Of a stretch of 64,000 nucleotides of DNA, positions 40,980 through 50,935 are shown piece by piece (positions within the stretch are counted from its first letter, which is position 1; every line of letters starts with the position of its first letter). The stretch is taken from the NCBI GenBank assembly GCA_964371655.1, contig CAYJOD010000005.1:62001-126000 (forward strand). The letters run 5' to 3'. The position numbers and the translations under genes were made by a program. Source of the stretch: CAZGSN01 sp964371655. GTDB taxonomy: Bacteria > Desulfobacterota > Binatia > HRBIN30. The notes beneath the pieces are model-generated. The model did not search any database. It saw only the letters and a program-made list of their open reading frames with translations, and had not been told where the DNA came from.

Positions 40980-42335
40980 ATGTGGGGCCGATTTCTGATC
41001 GCTGGGCTCGCGTGGATGGGAACCATGGCGGCGACAGCATGGGCAGAGACGCCGGCATACGACCTGGCGACGTGCCTGCGCACGGCGTTGGCGAACAGCC
41101 CTGACTTGGAAGCCGCGGCGGCAGAGCTCGCCGGCGCGCGCGCCCAGATCTCGCAAGCGCAGGCCGGCCGCTACGGCCAAGCCGAGTACACCCAGCTCCT
41201 CGGGTTGGTGAACGGCGCCGAGGGCAACGCCGTCGTCTCCAACACCAACAAGAATGACTTCTTCAAGAACCTCGGGGCATTCACCCGCTTCGATCTCTTG
41301 GTCAACATCCCGTTGTGGACCTTCGGCAAGCTCGACGCCGCCTTGCGCGCCGCGCAGGAGGGAATGGAGAGCCAAGCCGCCAACGCCGAACGGCGCCGTG
41401 CCGAGGTCATCTTCGGCACCAAGCAGCTGTACTACAGCCTTCTGCTCACCCGCCAGCTGTCGGCCATCCTGCACGACATGCAAGACAACATGGACAAGGC
41501 CGTGAGGAAGTCCGAGCAGCGCTTGCAGGCCGGATCGGCGGCGGTGAGCGAGCTCGATGTCCTCAAGCTCAAGGTCGGACGCTCGAAGTTCGCGAAGGGT
41601 GTCTACGAAGTCGATGCAGCCATGGAGCTGACGCGCGCAGCCTTGGCACGCGCCATCGGCGTGCCGGTCACGCCGGAGTTCGATATTCGCGACCGCCGGC
41701 TCGAGGCGGTCGCGGCCAACCTCGATCCGTTGGACGACTATCTGGCCCAGGCGCTGGTGCAGCGGCCGGAGGCGCGGCAGCTGCAAACTGGCATCGCGGC
41801 GCAGAGCGCCAAGGTCGACCTCGAGGAAGCGAGCTACTACCCGATGGTGTTTCTGAGCACGGGATTGCAGTTCGCGCGTGCCGGCAATCGCACCGAGCAG
41901 AAGAGTCCGTTCGCGAACGACGAGTTCAACTACGTGCGTCCCGTCGGCGTCTTGGGAATGCGCTGGGATCTCAATTTCCTCGAGACCAGCGCCAAGGTCG
42001 ACGAAGCCCGCGCCGATTTGCACCGCCTGCAAGCCCTGCAACGCGACGCCACCACCGGGCTGCAGCTGGAGATCCGCAAGACCTACGGAGAAGTGGCGCA
42101 GGCACGCGAAACGATCAAGGCAGCCGAAGAAGGCCGCAAAGCCGGTCGCGGGTTGTTGATTCTGTCGGTGAGCAACTTCGATCTCGGCATCGGCGAAGCC
42201 GAAGAGCTGTTCAAAGGCCTCGGCATGTACACCGAGACCAGCACCGACTACATGCGCGCCGTCCACGACTACAACGTCGCCGTCGCCGCGCTCAGCAAGG
42301 CGGTGGGCAAGGAGCTCACGTCGCTGGAGTACTGA
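40980..42335 (+). CDS. TolC-family outer-membrane efflux protein
   Basis: A 451-residue outer-membrane channel with a signal peptide (LIAGLAWMGTMAATAWAE) and two OEP repeats. Long Ala/Glu/Gln-rich helices are interrupted by WTFGKLDAAL and MRWDLNFLETSAK strands. It is divergent from the ABC-2 exporter genes, with which it likely forms a trans-envelope system. It is not homologous in detail to the TolC-like protein of the metal pump. No membrane-fusion protein is encoded nearby. Confidence 0.9.
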   Translation: MWGRFLIAGLAWMGTMAATAWAETPAYDLATCLRTALANSPDLEAAAAELAGARAQISQAQAGRYGQAEYTQLLGLVNGAEGNAVVSNTNKNDFFKNLGAFTRFDLLVNIPLWTFGKLDAALRAAQEGMESQAANAERRRAEVIFGTKQLYYSLLLTRQLSAILHDMQDNMDKAVRKSEQRLQAGSAAVSELDVLKLKVGRSKFAKGVYEVDAAMELTRAALARAIGVPVTPEFDIRDRRLEAVAANLDPLDDYLAQALVQRPEARQLQTGIAAQSAKVDLEEASYYPMVFLSTGLQFARAGNRTEQKSPFANDEFNYVRPVGVLGMRWDLNFLETSAKVDEARADLHRLQALQRDATTGLQLEIRKTYGEVAQARETIKAAEEGRKAGRGLLILSVSNFDLGIGEAEELFKGLGMYTETSTDYMRAVHDYNVAVAALSKAVGKELTSLEY

Positions 42336-42549
42336 GGGTCGTATCTCGTACCTCGTGAAGCGTATCTCGCTTGATGGAGAACGCAACGCGGCACCCCTCG
42401 CGAGCTACGATGTCGCGCGGATAACACCAGGATGAAAACGGTCGAGGACATGGACCGACGCGTCTCGAGGTATCCGGCAAGCCCAGTATCCGGCGCTTAG
42501 GTTGCCGATTTTCTTCGAACGCCGAAATGTGGTTGAACAATCACACGTG

Positions 42550-43284
42550 ATGGACAAGCTCGACATCATCCGCGAGATTAAGCGCACCGCGCAAGGCAAC
42601 GGTGACCAACCCCTCGGGGCCAGGCGATTCCAAGACGAGACCGGCATCAAGACGTCTGACTGGTTCGGCAAGTACTGGCGGAACTGGGGCGACGCGCTGG
42701 CGGAAGCAGGATTCCATCCGAACCAGATGCAGACTGCGTATAACGAAGCGGTCCTCATCGAGGTCCTTCTTCACCTCACTCGAGAACTGGGGCGGTTTCC
42801 ATCGGAGGCTGACCTACTCCTGAAGCGGCGGCGTGATGCGTCGTTTCCCAGTCACAACGTCTTCACTCGGTGTTTTGGACCCAAGCGCCAGCGCGTCGCA
42901 AAGCTGATTCAGTTCTGTCGTGCGCACTCGGAATTCGAAGACGTAGCCGCTGTACTTGAATCGATCGCCGTGGCGGAACCCTCGGACGCTACGGTTTCAG
43001 AACCACCTGGGACCGAATTTGTCGGATTTGTGTACCTCCTCAGGCACGGACCACGCCGAGAGTACAAGATTGGGAAGACCATCAATGCCATCCGGCGAGA
43101 GGGCGAGATTGCCATCGAGCTTCCTTTGAAGGCTAAGCCAGAGCACGTCATCAAGACGGACGATCCCGCTGGTATTGAGCGCTACTGGCACCAGCGATTC
43201 GCAGACAAACGAATGAATGGCGAGTGGTTTGCATTATCGGCGCGAGATGTCCGTGCGTTCAAGAAGTGGCGGCGCATCTCGTGA
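42550..43284 (+). CDS. GIY-YIG-like MUG113/T5orf172-domain protein with HNH-associated repeats
   Basis: A 244-residue protein. The N-terminal half has two copies of a short helical repeat (around DWFGKYWRNWGDALAEAGF and NVFTRCFGPKRQRVAKLI), like homing-endonuclease-associated DNA-binding repeats. The C-terminal half (VYLLRHGPRREYKIGKT through GEWFAL) matches the MUG113/T5orf172 branch of GIY-YIG nucleases. Third-codon GC is lower than in the neighbours, suggesting recent acquisition. The ATG at 42550 matches the start of homologues I recall; an upstream frame to 42502 is possible. Function unknown; nuclease activity is a family suspicion. Confidence 0.8.
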   Translation: MDKLDIIREIKRTAQGNGDQPLGARRFQDETGIKTSDWFGKYWRNWGDALAEAGFHPNQMQTAYNEAVLIEVLLHLTRELGRFPSEADLLLKRRRDASFPSHNVFTRCFGPKRQRVAKLIQFCRAHSEFEDVAAVLESIAVAEPSDATVSEPPGTEFVGFVYLLRHGPRREYKIGKTINAIRREGEIAIELPLKAKPEHVIKTDDPAGIERYWHQRFADKRMNGEWFALSARDVRAFKKWRRIS

Positions 43285-43442
43285 GACGTTGCCTAACTCG
43301 ACGGCTGCAGGCGACGATGGGAAGATTGCTCGCGTGATCGGCGTCGCTCGATCGAAACCTTGGCGCGGCTTCGCCGCCGCCCTTGAGCGGGCACGTTAGG
43401 CAGGCGTTGCCGGATCGTGTACACTCCGTGCGGAGATTAGAT

Positions 43443-43664
43443 ATGATTCGAACTGTGGAAGCGGTGATTGATCCGAGTGGCAATGTGCAGCTGCTGGAGG
43501 CTGTCCGTCTTCCGGCAGCTCGGCGGGCTCTCGTAACGATCTTGGAAGAGAGCCCGGCCGCAGGAGTGCCTGAGAGCGCCCTGCTCAGTGAGGCGGCCCT
43601 CGCCGAAGACTGGAACCGGCCCGAGGAGGATGAAGCGTGGTCGCACCTGCAACAGGTGCGGTAG
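43443..43664 (+). CDS. Antitoxin of a PemK/MazF-type toxin-antitoxin pair
   Basis: A 73-residue protein starting MIRTVEAVIDPSGNVQLLE and ending in ALAEDWNRPEEDEAWSHLQ. This is the pattern of short AbrB-like/Phd-like antitoxins that precede MazF/PemK toxins. The N-terminus forms a small beta-rich DNA-binding fold, and the acidic tail binds the toxin. It overlaps the toxin start by 28 bases, normal for such pairs. Because the toxin is broken, it is likely an orphan. Confidence 0.72.
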   Translation: MIRTVEAVIDPSGNVQLLEAVRLPAARRALVTILEESPAAGVPESALLSEAALAEDWNRPEEDEAWSHLQQVR

Positions 43665-43714
43665 TCCTCGTCCGGTTCCCGTTCTCGGACTTATCGCAGA
43701 GCAAGTTACGTCCT
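43637..43714 (+). pseudogene. Truncated PemK/MazF-type toxin, first 26 codons
   Basis: From the GTG at 43637 the frame reads GAVVLVRFPFSDLSQSKLRP, the conserved N-terminus of MazF/PemK toxins. It then runs into a half-palindrome (TTCTTCCCTCTACCCCTCGA, 43715-43734). The remainder of the toxin, including its catalytic strand, is missing. The family length is about 110 residues. Confidence 0.72.
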
Positions 43715-43757
43715 TTCTTCCCTCTACCCCTCGACCCCTTTCCCCTACTCGGCTTGC

Positions 43758-45113
43758 CTACGCTCCTGCAGGCGATACCCACATCCAGACCCGCAACCCT
43801 TCGCCGCGGCCGCGGATCTCCTGCTCGCCGGCTTCGACCAGACCGTCGAGGTCCGTGAGTTGGAAGCCTGCCTCGCGGCGGGCCGCGTCGACGAGCACGG
43901 CGCTGACAAGCATTGGGGTATCGAGGCTGCGGGTCAGCTGCTGCAGGCGACTGGCAACGTTGACGGTATCGCCAACGACGGCGAACTCGAGGTGTCTCTC
44001 GTCGCCGATATCACCGAGAATCACCGGGCCGTAATGCAGGCCGATGCGAATATCGATCGGCGCCGCACCGGTCATGCCGCGCTCGCGATTCCACTCGGCG
44101 GCGGTCGACAGCATCATCCGCGCGCAATGCAGAGCCGATAGCGCGTCGTGAGAACCGACCCGCGGGGTGCCGAACGTCGCCATCACACCGTCACCGAGGA
44201 ACTTGTCGAGCGTACCGCCGTTGTAGAACACCGCCCTCGCCATGCGACCGTGGAACTCCCGCAAGAGCGCAATCACCGCCGCAGGGGCCTGTGCGGCACT
44301 CCAGCGCGTGAAGCCGGCAATATCGGCGAACAACACTGCCGCCGCCTGCGTCCGCGTCGCACCGAGCGGTTCATCCGACTGCGCCAGCTCCTCGACCATG
44401 TTGGGCGAGAAGTAGCGCGACAGGTTGGCGCGTTCGCGCTCGATCGCCGTCTGCCGCAGAAGCAGCGCCCGCGAACGGCGCACGGCCAGGGCGAGAACGG
44501 CGGAGATCACCAGCAGCAGCAGCACCTGCCGGCCCAGCGTTCCGGCGTTCACATGATGCGGGTCGAGGAAAAGCGCGAGGCGCTCGGATGCGGTAAGCGC
44601 CATCCAATTTCCTCGGGGTACACCGATGATGGTATCGGGCAGCAGGTAGATCCAAAGGTTCCCTAGTGTCCACAACAGGGCGGCGCTGAGACCCGCCCAC
44701 AACACGGCGCCGGGGGAGTAGGAGAGCACGGCGCTGCTCAACAGCAGAAACAGATAGAGCTCGTTGCCAAAGCGCAAGACCATCTGCCTGGGGAATTCGT
44801 TCAGGTTCGGCACCAGCGCAACCAACACCATGAGAAGCATATCCAACAACGGGAACAGGTAGCGTGGCCACGCGGCGACGTAGCCGCCACGGCGGAGCAG
44901 GAAGGGCACGGCGGTCAGCACCAGAAAGCCGCCGATATACCAATCATAATAGAAGGCCATCGAAAGCGGATTTTCGATGTGTACCCAGACCACGATCACG
45001 GCGATGATGGCCACACGCGCGCGCGTCAGCAGCCGCAAGGCTGCATACTCCTCCTCTTCGAAGGCGACTTGCAGGCGTTTATTCGCACCGGTATCGGCGG
45101 CGTGCATGGCCAT
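43758..45113 (-). CDS. Membrane adenylate/guanylate cyclase (class III)
   Basis: A 451-residue protein with about six N-terminal hydrophobic helices (residues 30-240, 7TM-like sensor) and a C-terminal class III cyclase catalytic domain: FADIAGFTRWS (metal-binding Asp), DKFLGDGVMATFG, IGLHYGPVILGDIG and VVGDTVNVASRLQ. It makes cyclic AMP or GMP in response to an unknown membrane signal. ATG at 45113 chosen; the upstream frame to 45416 overlaps the divergent transporter gene. A Crp/Fnr regulator is present at 12653, but a link is speculative. Confidence 0.9.
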   Translation of the reverse strand: MAMHAADTGANKRLQVAFEEEEYAALRLLTRARVAIIAVIVVWVHIENPLSMAFYYDWYIGGFLVLTAVPFLLRRGGYVAAWPRYLFPLLDMLLMVLVALVPNLNEFPRQMVLRFGNELYLFLLLSSAVLSYSPGAVLWAGLSAALLWTLGNLWIYLLPDTIIGVPRGNWMALTASERLALFLDPHHVNAGTLGRQVLLLLVISAVLALAVRRSRALLLRQTAIERERANLSRYFSPNMVEELAQSDEPLGATRTQAAAVLFADIAGFTRWSAAQAPAAVIALLREFHGRMARAVFYNGGTLDKFLGDGVMATFGTPRVGSHDALSALHCARMMLSTAAEWNRERGMTGAAPIDIRIGLHYGPVILGDIGDERHLEFAVVGDTVNVASRLQQLTRSLDTPMLVSAVLVDAARREAGFQLTDLDGLVEAGEQEIRGRGEGLRVWMWVSPAGA

Positions 45114-45141
45114 GGAAGGGTCTGGTATACCACGACGACCG

Positions 45142-46761
45142 ATGATTTCTGAAAGAGCGCAGGCACGGGCGGGTGGATCGATTTCGAATCGTAGGAGCGC
45201 AGCTCGCCGTCCCTGTTCTGGTGGCGCAGGCGTCCCTGCCTGCGCAGCCGGGCAGGCACGGAGGCCTACCCCACCAGGGGCTCGCGCGGCATGCTGTGCT
45301 TCTACCCTTCTCATCATTTTCACCATCGCCATGCTCTTGCCACGCTCGGGCGCGGCCTCGACGGGCACGCTGCAGGACGTCCGACAACGCGGCGTCCTAC
45401 GCTGGGGTGCGGACATCCAGGGCGGCGAGCCCTACGTGTTTCGCGATCCGCAAGACACCTCGCGCCTGGTCGGCTTCGAGGTCGAGATTGCCGAGGGCTT
45501 GGCGCGCCGCCTCGGGGTGCGCCAGGAGCTGGTGCAAAACGATTGGCAGAATCTGGCAGCCTCGCTGCAGCGCGGCGACTTCGACATCATCCTGAACGGG
45601 CTCGAAGCGACGCCGGCGCGGCAAGACCAGATCGCTCTGTCGCGGCCGTACTTCCGATTCGATGAGACCTTGGTGGTGCGCGGCGACGAGACCCGGATTC
45701 ACGCGCTCGCCGATCTGGCCGGCAAACGTGTCGGGACTCTGAACGGATCGCTGGCCTACAACATCCTCACCGCCAGCGCCGGCATCGAGACGGTACTCTA
45801 CGAAGGCGTTGAAGAACCGTACATCGATCTCGAGCAGGGCCGTCTCGACGGTGTTGTGCTCGATCACATCATTGCCGAGCGCTACGGCCTGGTGCGCCCG
45901 ACGCTGCGCCGCGCCGCCACGGTCGGCAGCGGGGTCTACGTCATCGGTGTGCGCCGCGGCGACGGCGATCTTCTCGACGCGATCAACGCCGGGCTCGACA
46001 CCATGATCGGCGACGGCGAGCTCGGATCGATCCTGAAGCGCTGGAAGCTGTGGGACGAGCGCCAGGTGCAACTGCTCGCCAGCCCAGCGACTGCGGCGCC
46101 GCCGGTACACCAGACCGGCAGCTTCACCTGGGGTCAGCTGAAATTGTTCCTGCGCGGCGCCGGCTTCACGGTGGTCATTTCGACATTGGCGATGGCACTG
46201 GCGGTCGGCGGAGGGCTCGGCCTCAGCATCACCCGGCATTACGGCAGCCCGCTCACACGCAGCGTGGCGACCGCCTACATCGAGCTCTTCCGCGGCACCC
46301 CGGTGCTCCTGCAGCTTTACGTTCTGTACTACGGCGTGGCGCCGTGGCTGACGTTGAGTGCTTTCACGGCGGCGGTGATCGGCCTCGGGCTGAACTACGC
46401 CGCCTACGAAGCCGAGATCTACCGCGCCGGCATTCAAGCTGTCCCCATCGCGCAAACCGAAGCCGCACTCGCTCTCGGCATGTCGCGCTGGACGACGATG
46501 CAGCGCATCATACTGCCGCAGGCGATTCGCATCGCACTTCCCGGCGTGGCGAACGACTTCATCGCCCTGCTCAAGGACTCGTCGCTGGTCTCGGTGATCA
46601 CAGTCGTCGAGCTGACCAAGCAGATGACTATCACCGCGGTCGACGTACGCGGTTGGCTGGTGCCGGGGTTGGTTTGCGCCGCCATGTACCTGGCTCTCAG
46701 TTATCCCCTTTCACGCCTGGCGCGCCGCCTCGAACGTCACTTGAGCCCGGAGCTCGCATGA
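45142..46761 (+). CDS. Polar amino-acid ABC transporter, substrate-binding domain fused to permease
   Basis: About 539 residues. The periplasmic binding module (LQDVRQRGVLRWGADIQG through LGSILKRWKLW) is followed by a HisM/GlnQ-type permease with EEFRGTPVLLQ-like ELFRGTPVLLQLY and four to five helices. The domain fusion is known for GlnP-like proteins. The start is uncertain. The hydrophobic signal core LLIIFTIAMLL begins before the ATG at 45330, so translation must start upstream. ATGs at 45106, 45112 and 45142 are available, but none has a good Shine-Dalgarno, and the segment between them and the signal is a GC-rich palindrome. The stop overlaps the ATPase start (ATGA). Confidence 0.85.
   Translation: MISERAQARAGGSISNRRSAARRPCSGGAGVPACAAGQARRPTPPGARAACCASTLLIIFTIAMLLPRSGAASTGTLQDVRQRGVLRWGADIQGGEPYVFRDPQDTSRLVGFEVEIAEGLARRLGVRQELVQNDWQNLAASLQRGDFDIILNGLEATPARQDQIALSRPYFRFDETLVVRGDETRIHALADLAGKRVGTLNGSLAYNILTASAGIETVLYEGVEEPYIDLEQGRLDGVVLDHIIAERYGLVRPTLRRAATVGSGVYVIGVRRGDGDLLDAINAGLDTMIGDGELGSILKRWKLWDERQVQLLASPATAAPPVHQTGSFTWGQLKLFLRGAGFTVVISTLAMALAVGGGLGLSITRHYGSPLTRSVATAYIELFRGTPVLLQLYVLYYGVAPWLTLSAFTAAVIGLGLNYAAYEAEIYRAGIQAVPIAQTEAALALGMSRWTTMQRIILPQAIRIALPGVANDFIALLKDSSLVSVITVVELTKQMTITAVDVRGWLVPGLVCAAMYLALSYPLSRLARRLERHLSPELA
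45217..45300. repeat. GC-rich palindrome (GCAGGCGTCCCTGCCTGC) within the 5' region of the transporter gene
   Basis: Several overlapping complementary blocks (GCAGGCGTCCCTGCCTGC, GGCAGGCACGGAGGCC) resemble the hairpin at 12427-12450. The block is read in frame as PACAAGQARRPTPPG if the gene starts at 45142. It probably inserted in the original leader or promoter region. Confidence 0.65.
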
Positions 46762-47525
46762 GCGCGGTCATCAAAATAAGCGGGCTGCACACCCGCGTTG
46801 GTACCACCGACATCTTGCGTGGCATCGATCTGAGCGTCGACCGCCGCGAGGTGATCGCCGTCATCGGCCCGTCGGGTGGCGGCAAGACGACTCTCCTGCG
46901 CGCCCTCAACTACCTGACACCGTTCACGGCCGGCGCTGTCGAAGTGGCCGGCTGCCGGCTGCAGCCCGGGTTGGACGAGCGCCGCGACGCGCGCACGCTG
47001 CACGCGGCGCGGCTGCGCGTTGGCATGGTGTTTCAAAGCTTTCATTTATTCCCACATTTCAACGTGCTCGGGAATCTCATCGAAGCACCCGTACGTGTGC
47101 TCGGCCTCGACCGCGATGCGGCAACGTTGCGTGCTCGCCACCTGCTCGCCCGCGTCGGCCTTTCCGCTTACGAGAGCGTCTATCCGCAAACCCTCTCCGG
47201 TGGCCAGCAGCAGCGCGTCGCGATTGCGCGGGCGCTGGCGATGGAGCCCGAGGTTCTGCTGCTCGACGAACCAACCTCGGCGCTCGACCCGGCGTTGGTC
47301 TCCGAAGTTCTCGCCGTGATCGGCGACGTCGCCGCCAGCGGCCAGACGATGCTGATCGCCACGCACGAGATGTCGTTCGCGCGCCGCGTCGCGCACCGCG
47401 TCGTCGTTCTCGCCGAAGGGAGGATCGCCGAAACCGGAACGCCGGAAGAGGTCTTGGAGCGGCCGCGAACGCCGGTCGCGCAGGCGCTGTTGAAGAGCCT
47501 GCGTCACGACCTCGATGAGCGCTAG
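46758..47525 (+). CDS. Polar amino-acid ABC transporter ATP-binding protein
   Basis: A 255-residue ATPase coupled to the fused binding-protein/permease. Walker A GPSGGGKTT, Q-loop MVFQSFHLFPH, signature LSGGQQQR, Walker B LLLDEPTSALD and H-loop ATHEMSF. HisP/GlnQ-type. The ATGA overlap with the preceding stop shows the two are co-translated. Substrate likely a polar amino acid, by family. Confidence 0.95.
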   Translation: MSAVIKISGLHTRVGTTDILRGIDLSVDRREVIAVIGPSGGGKTTLLRALNYLTPFTAGAVEVAGCRLQPGLDERRDARTLHAARLRVGMVFQSFHLFPHFNVLGNLIEAPVRVLGLDRDAATLRARHLLARVGLSAYESVYPQTLSGGQQQRVAIARALAMEPEVLLLDEPTSALDPALVSEVLAVIGDVAASGQTMLIATHEMSFARRVAHRVVVLAEGRIAETGTPEEVLERPRTPVAQALLKSLRHDLDER

Positions 47526-47548
47526 ATCGGGGACGTGGTCAGGGGTCG

Positions 47549-47579
47549 GTGTTCAGTGTTCAGCCTGAACACTGAACAC
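47549..47579. repeat. Near-perfect palindrome of GTGTTCA heptamers; possible terminator
   Basis: GTGTTCAGTGTTCAG, one base, then CTGAACACTGAACAC. Each arm contains a tandem GTGTTCA. It lies 24 bases after the ABC ATPase stop; no T-run. Confidence 0.8.
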
Positions 47580-47655
47580 TTCCCTCGCATTCCGACTTGT
47601 CCCCTTCGGCGCGTCGCGGTAACCGTACCCGACCAAGACTTCGTGGAGGACTCGT

Positions 47656-49272
<1,617 letters not shown>

Positions 49273-49319
49273 GCCACGACCCTTCAAAACCTAGTCGGCG
49301 CGCAAGGACGACCCATCTC

Positions 49320-49673
49320 ATGAGCCCCTGTAGTCGTGACGCTCGCTCGCGCATCAACGACATTGTTGCCGCGGCGCTCGTGGCGATCATGAGCATTACC
49401 TCAAGCTGCCGGACATCGGATGCTGCCCCCCTCCGCAATCGCGACCCTAGAGTATTTCAAGCTGCTCGGCCCACCCCCGCGTACTTCAGCAGCCCAAATC
49501 GCGGCGAGTGAATACTTGAATACGCTAACTGCAGATCAACAACTGGCCGTCGTGCGCGCTGCACTACGGGATCCGGATGCCTTCATCGTATACGGAGCAT
49601 GCCACTACCTGATCGAAGCTGGGCTCGAGGACGATGCCATATCGCAAAGCGGCGACCTACGGGCCGCCCACCC
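49320..49673 (+). pseudogene. Small lipoprotein gene with a frameshift and lost 3' end
   Basis: From the ATG at 49320 a lipoprotein signal (VAIMSITSSC, lipobox SSC) is read, then the frame goes off course. Moving by one base at a run of six C (49427-49432 region, AAPLR versus AAPSAIATLEYFKLL) continues into a coding-looking helical stretch (SAAQIAASEYLNTLTADQQ, ALRDPDAFIVYGACHYL). That stretch then runs into the 3' end of the antisense ATPase gene. So it needs one C deletion to be intact, and its C-terminus is missing. Sequencing error in the homopolymer is an alternative to true decay. Confidence 0.6.
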
Positions 49674-50831
49674 CTACAACCCCATGCGGCGCAAACCCTG
49701 CTGCCAGGGGAGAACGTCGATACCATCGACTCGCCGGGGCTCTTCGGCGAGGCATAGCACCAGCGCCGCGTGTTTCTTGCCGTAGTGCTCGGCAAACGAA
49801 CGCAGTCCACGAAGGTCACCGGAGTTGACCTGACGAGACGCTTTGAGCTCGATCGCCCAGAGGTCGCGGTCGCGCTCGACGATGAAGTCGACCTCGGCGC
49901 CATGCTCGGTACGGTACGACGAGATGCGGATCTCCGTATCGGCGGCGGCGGCGCTCGCGGCCAGCTGCGCGGCAAAGAGCTGCTCGAACAACGAGCCGAT
50001 TCGATCGCTCGACACATCAAAGCTCGCCAGCAGGCCGTTTCTGACTCCCACGTCGAAGAAGTAGTACTTTGGATGCTGGACGAGGCGTCGCCCCGGACTG
50101 CGGGTGAACGGACTCGTACGCTGTACCACGAGCGTATCCTCGAGGATCTCGAAGTAACGAGTCGCCGACTGCCGCGGAATCTGCGCCGCCGCAGCCAGCT
50201 TCGAAAGATCGAGATGGTGTCCCGCCCAATCGGCCGCAATGCTTAGGAAGCGCGCGAACCCCTCCAGGTTGCGGCTCAGGCTTTCCGCTTGAACCTCTTC
50301 CTTCAAGTACGTCGCGGCGTACGATCGCAGGGTCTTGTGGCGCTCGTGCGGATCTCCCTCACTCAGCACGCCCGGAAGTGTCCCGGTCGCCAGCGCCTGA
50401 CGCGTATCCAGGCGGTACCCCATCTCTGCGGCACAGATCGGACCGAGGTAGTACGTGTGCACGCGCCCGGGCAGGAGGTTCGCCTGCCCGCGCCGCAGCT
50501 TTCGTGCGCTCGACCCGGTCAGCAGGAAACGCGGCTTGGGGCCGGACCGATCGAGCAAGACCTGGATGGTATTGAGCAGGCTGGGAAGGCGTTGAACCTC
50601 GTCAATGAGAATCGTCGAACCCCGACCTTCGTTGGGCAGAGGCGCAAGTCGTTCCTCCAACTCGCGCGGGTTACGTGCGAACTCAAGGTACGTCGGCTCG
50701 TGGAATAGGTTGATCACCACATTGGGAGACAGCTGCGCCGCCAGCGTCGACTTCCCTGTCTGGCGTGGACCGAGCAAGAAGATGCTCTTTGTCGAACGGC
50801 TCAGAACCGGTGCCAAACGGCGTGCAATCAT
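49674..50831 (-). CDS. AAA-type ATPase with C-terminal DUF4143
   Basis: A 385-residue protein of the ATPase-DUF4143 family common in bacteria and archaea and often found in variable regions. Walker A GPRQTGKST, Walker B ILIDEVQR, sensor LTGSSARKL. The DUF4143 part (DVGVRNGLLA, YRTEHGAEVDFIVE, AIELKASRQV) has a PD-(D/E)xK-like core with Asp-Glu-Lys. The ATG at 50831 overlaps a perfect inverted repeat, which suggests autoregulation. Its 3' end cuts a lipoprotein gene, consistent with insertion. Physiological role of the family is unknown. Confidence 0.9.
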   Translation of the reverse strand: MIARRLAPVLSRSTKSIFLLGPRQTGKSTLAAQLSPNVVINLFHEPTYLEFARNPRELEERLAPLPNEGRGSTILIDEVQRLPSLLNTIQVLLDRSGPKPRFLLTGSSARKLRRGQANLLPGRVHTYYLGPICAAEMGYRLDTRQALATGTLPGVLSEGDPHERHKTLRSYAATYLKEEVQAESLSRNLEGFARFLSIAADWAGHHLDLSKLAAAAQIPRQSATRYFEILEDTLVVQRTSPFTRSPGRRLVQHPKYYFFDVGVRNGLLASFDVSSDRIGSLFEQLFAAQLAASAAAADTEIRISSYRTEHGAEVDFIVERDRDLWAIELKASRQVNSGDLRGLRSFAEHYGKKHAALVLCLAEEPRRVDGIDVLPWQQGLRRMGL

Positions 50832-50862
50832 GCGGGCAGAATAGCGCGTAATCTGCCCGCAT
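50830..50862 (-). promoter_or_regulatory. Perfect 11-bp inverted repeat over the ATPase start codon (putative operator)
   Basis: ATGCGGGCAGA at 50830-50840 and TCTGCCCGCAT at 50852-50862, with an 11-base spacer. The left arm overlaps the start codon of the DUF4143 ATPase. Dyad symmetry with one helical turn spacing suits a dimeric regulator, perhaps the ATPase itself. An mRNA hairpin masking the start is the alternative. Confidence 0.6.
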
Positions 50863-50935
50863 GCTAACGGCCGCAACGGTGGCGTTTACGATGGAAGAGG
50901 CACGGCCTGACGTGTCTCGATGGTTGGCCTTCCGC

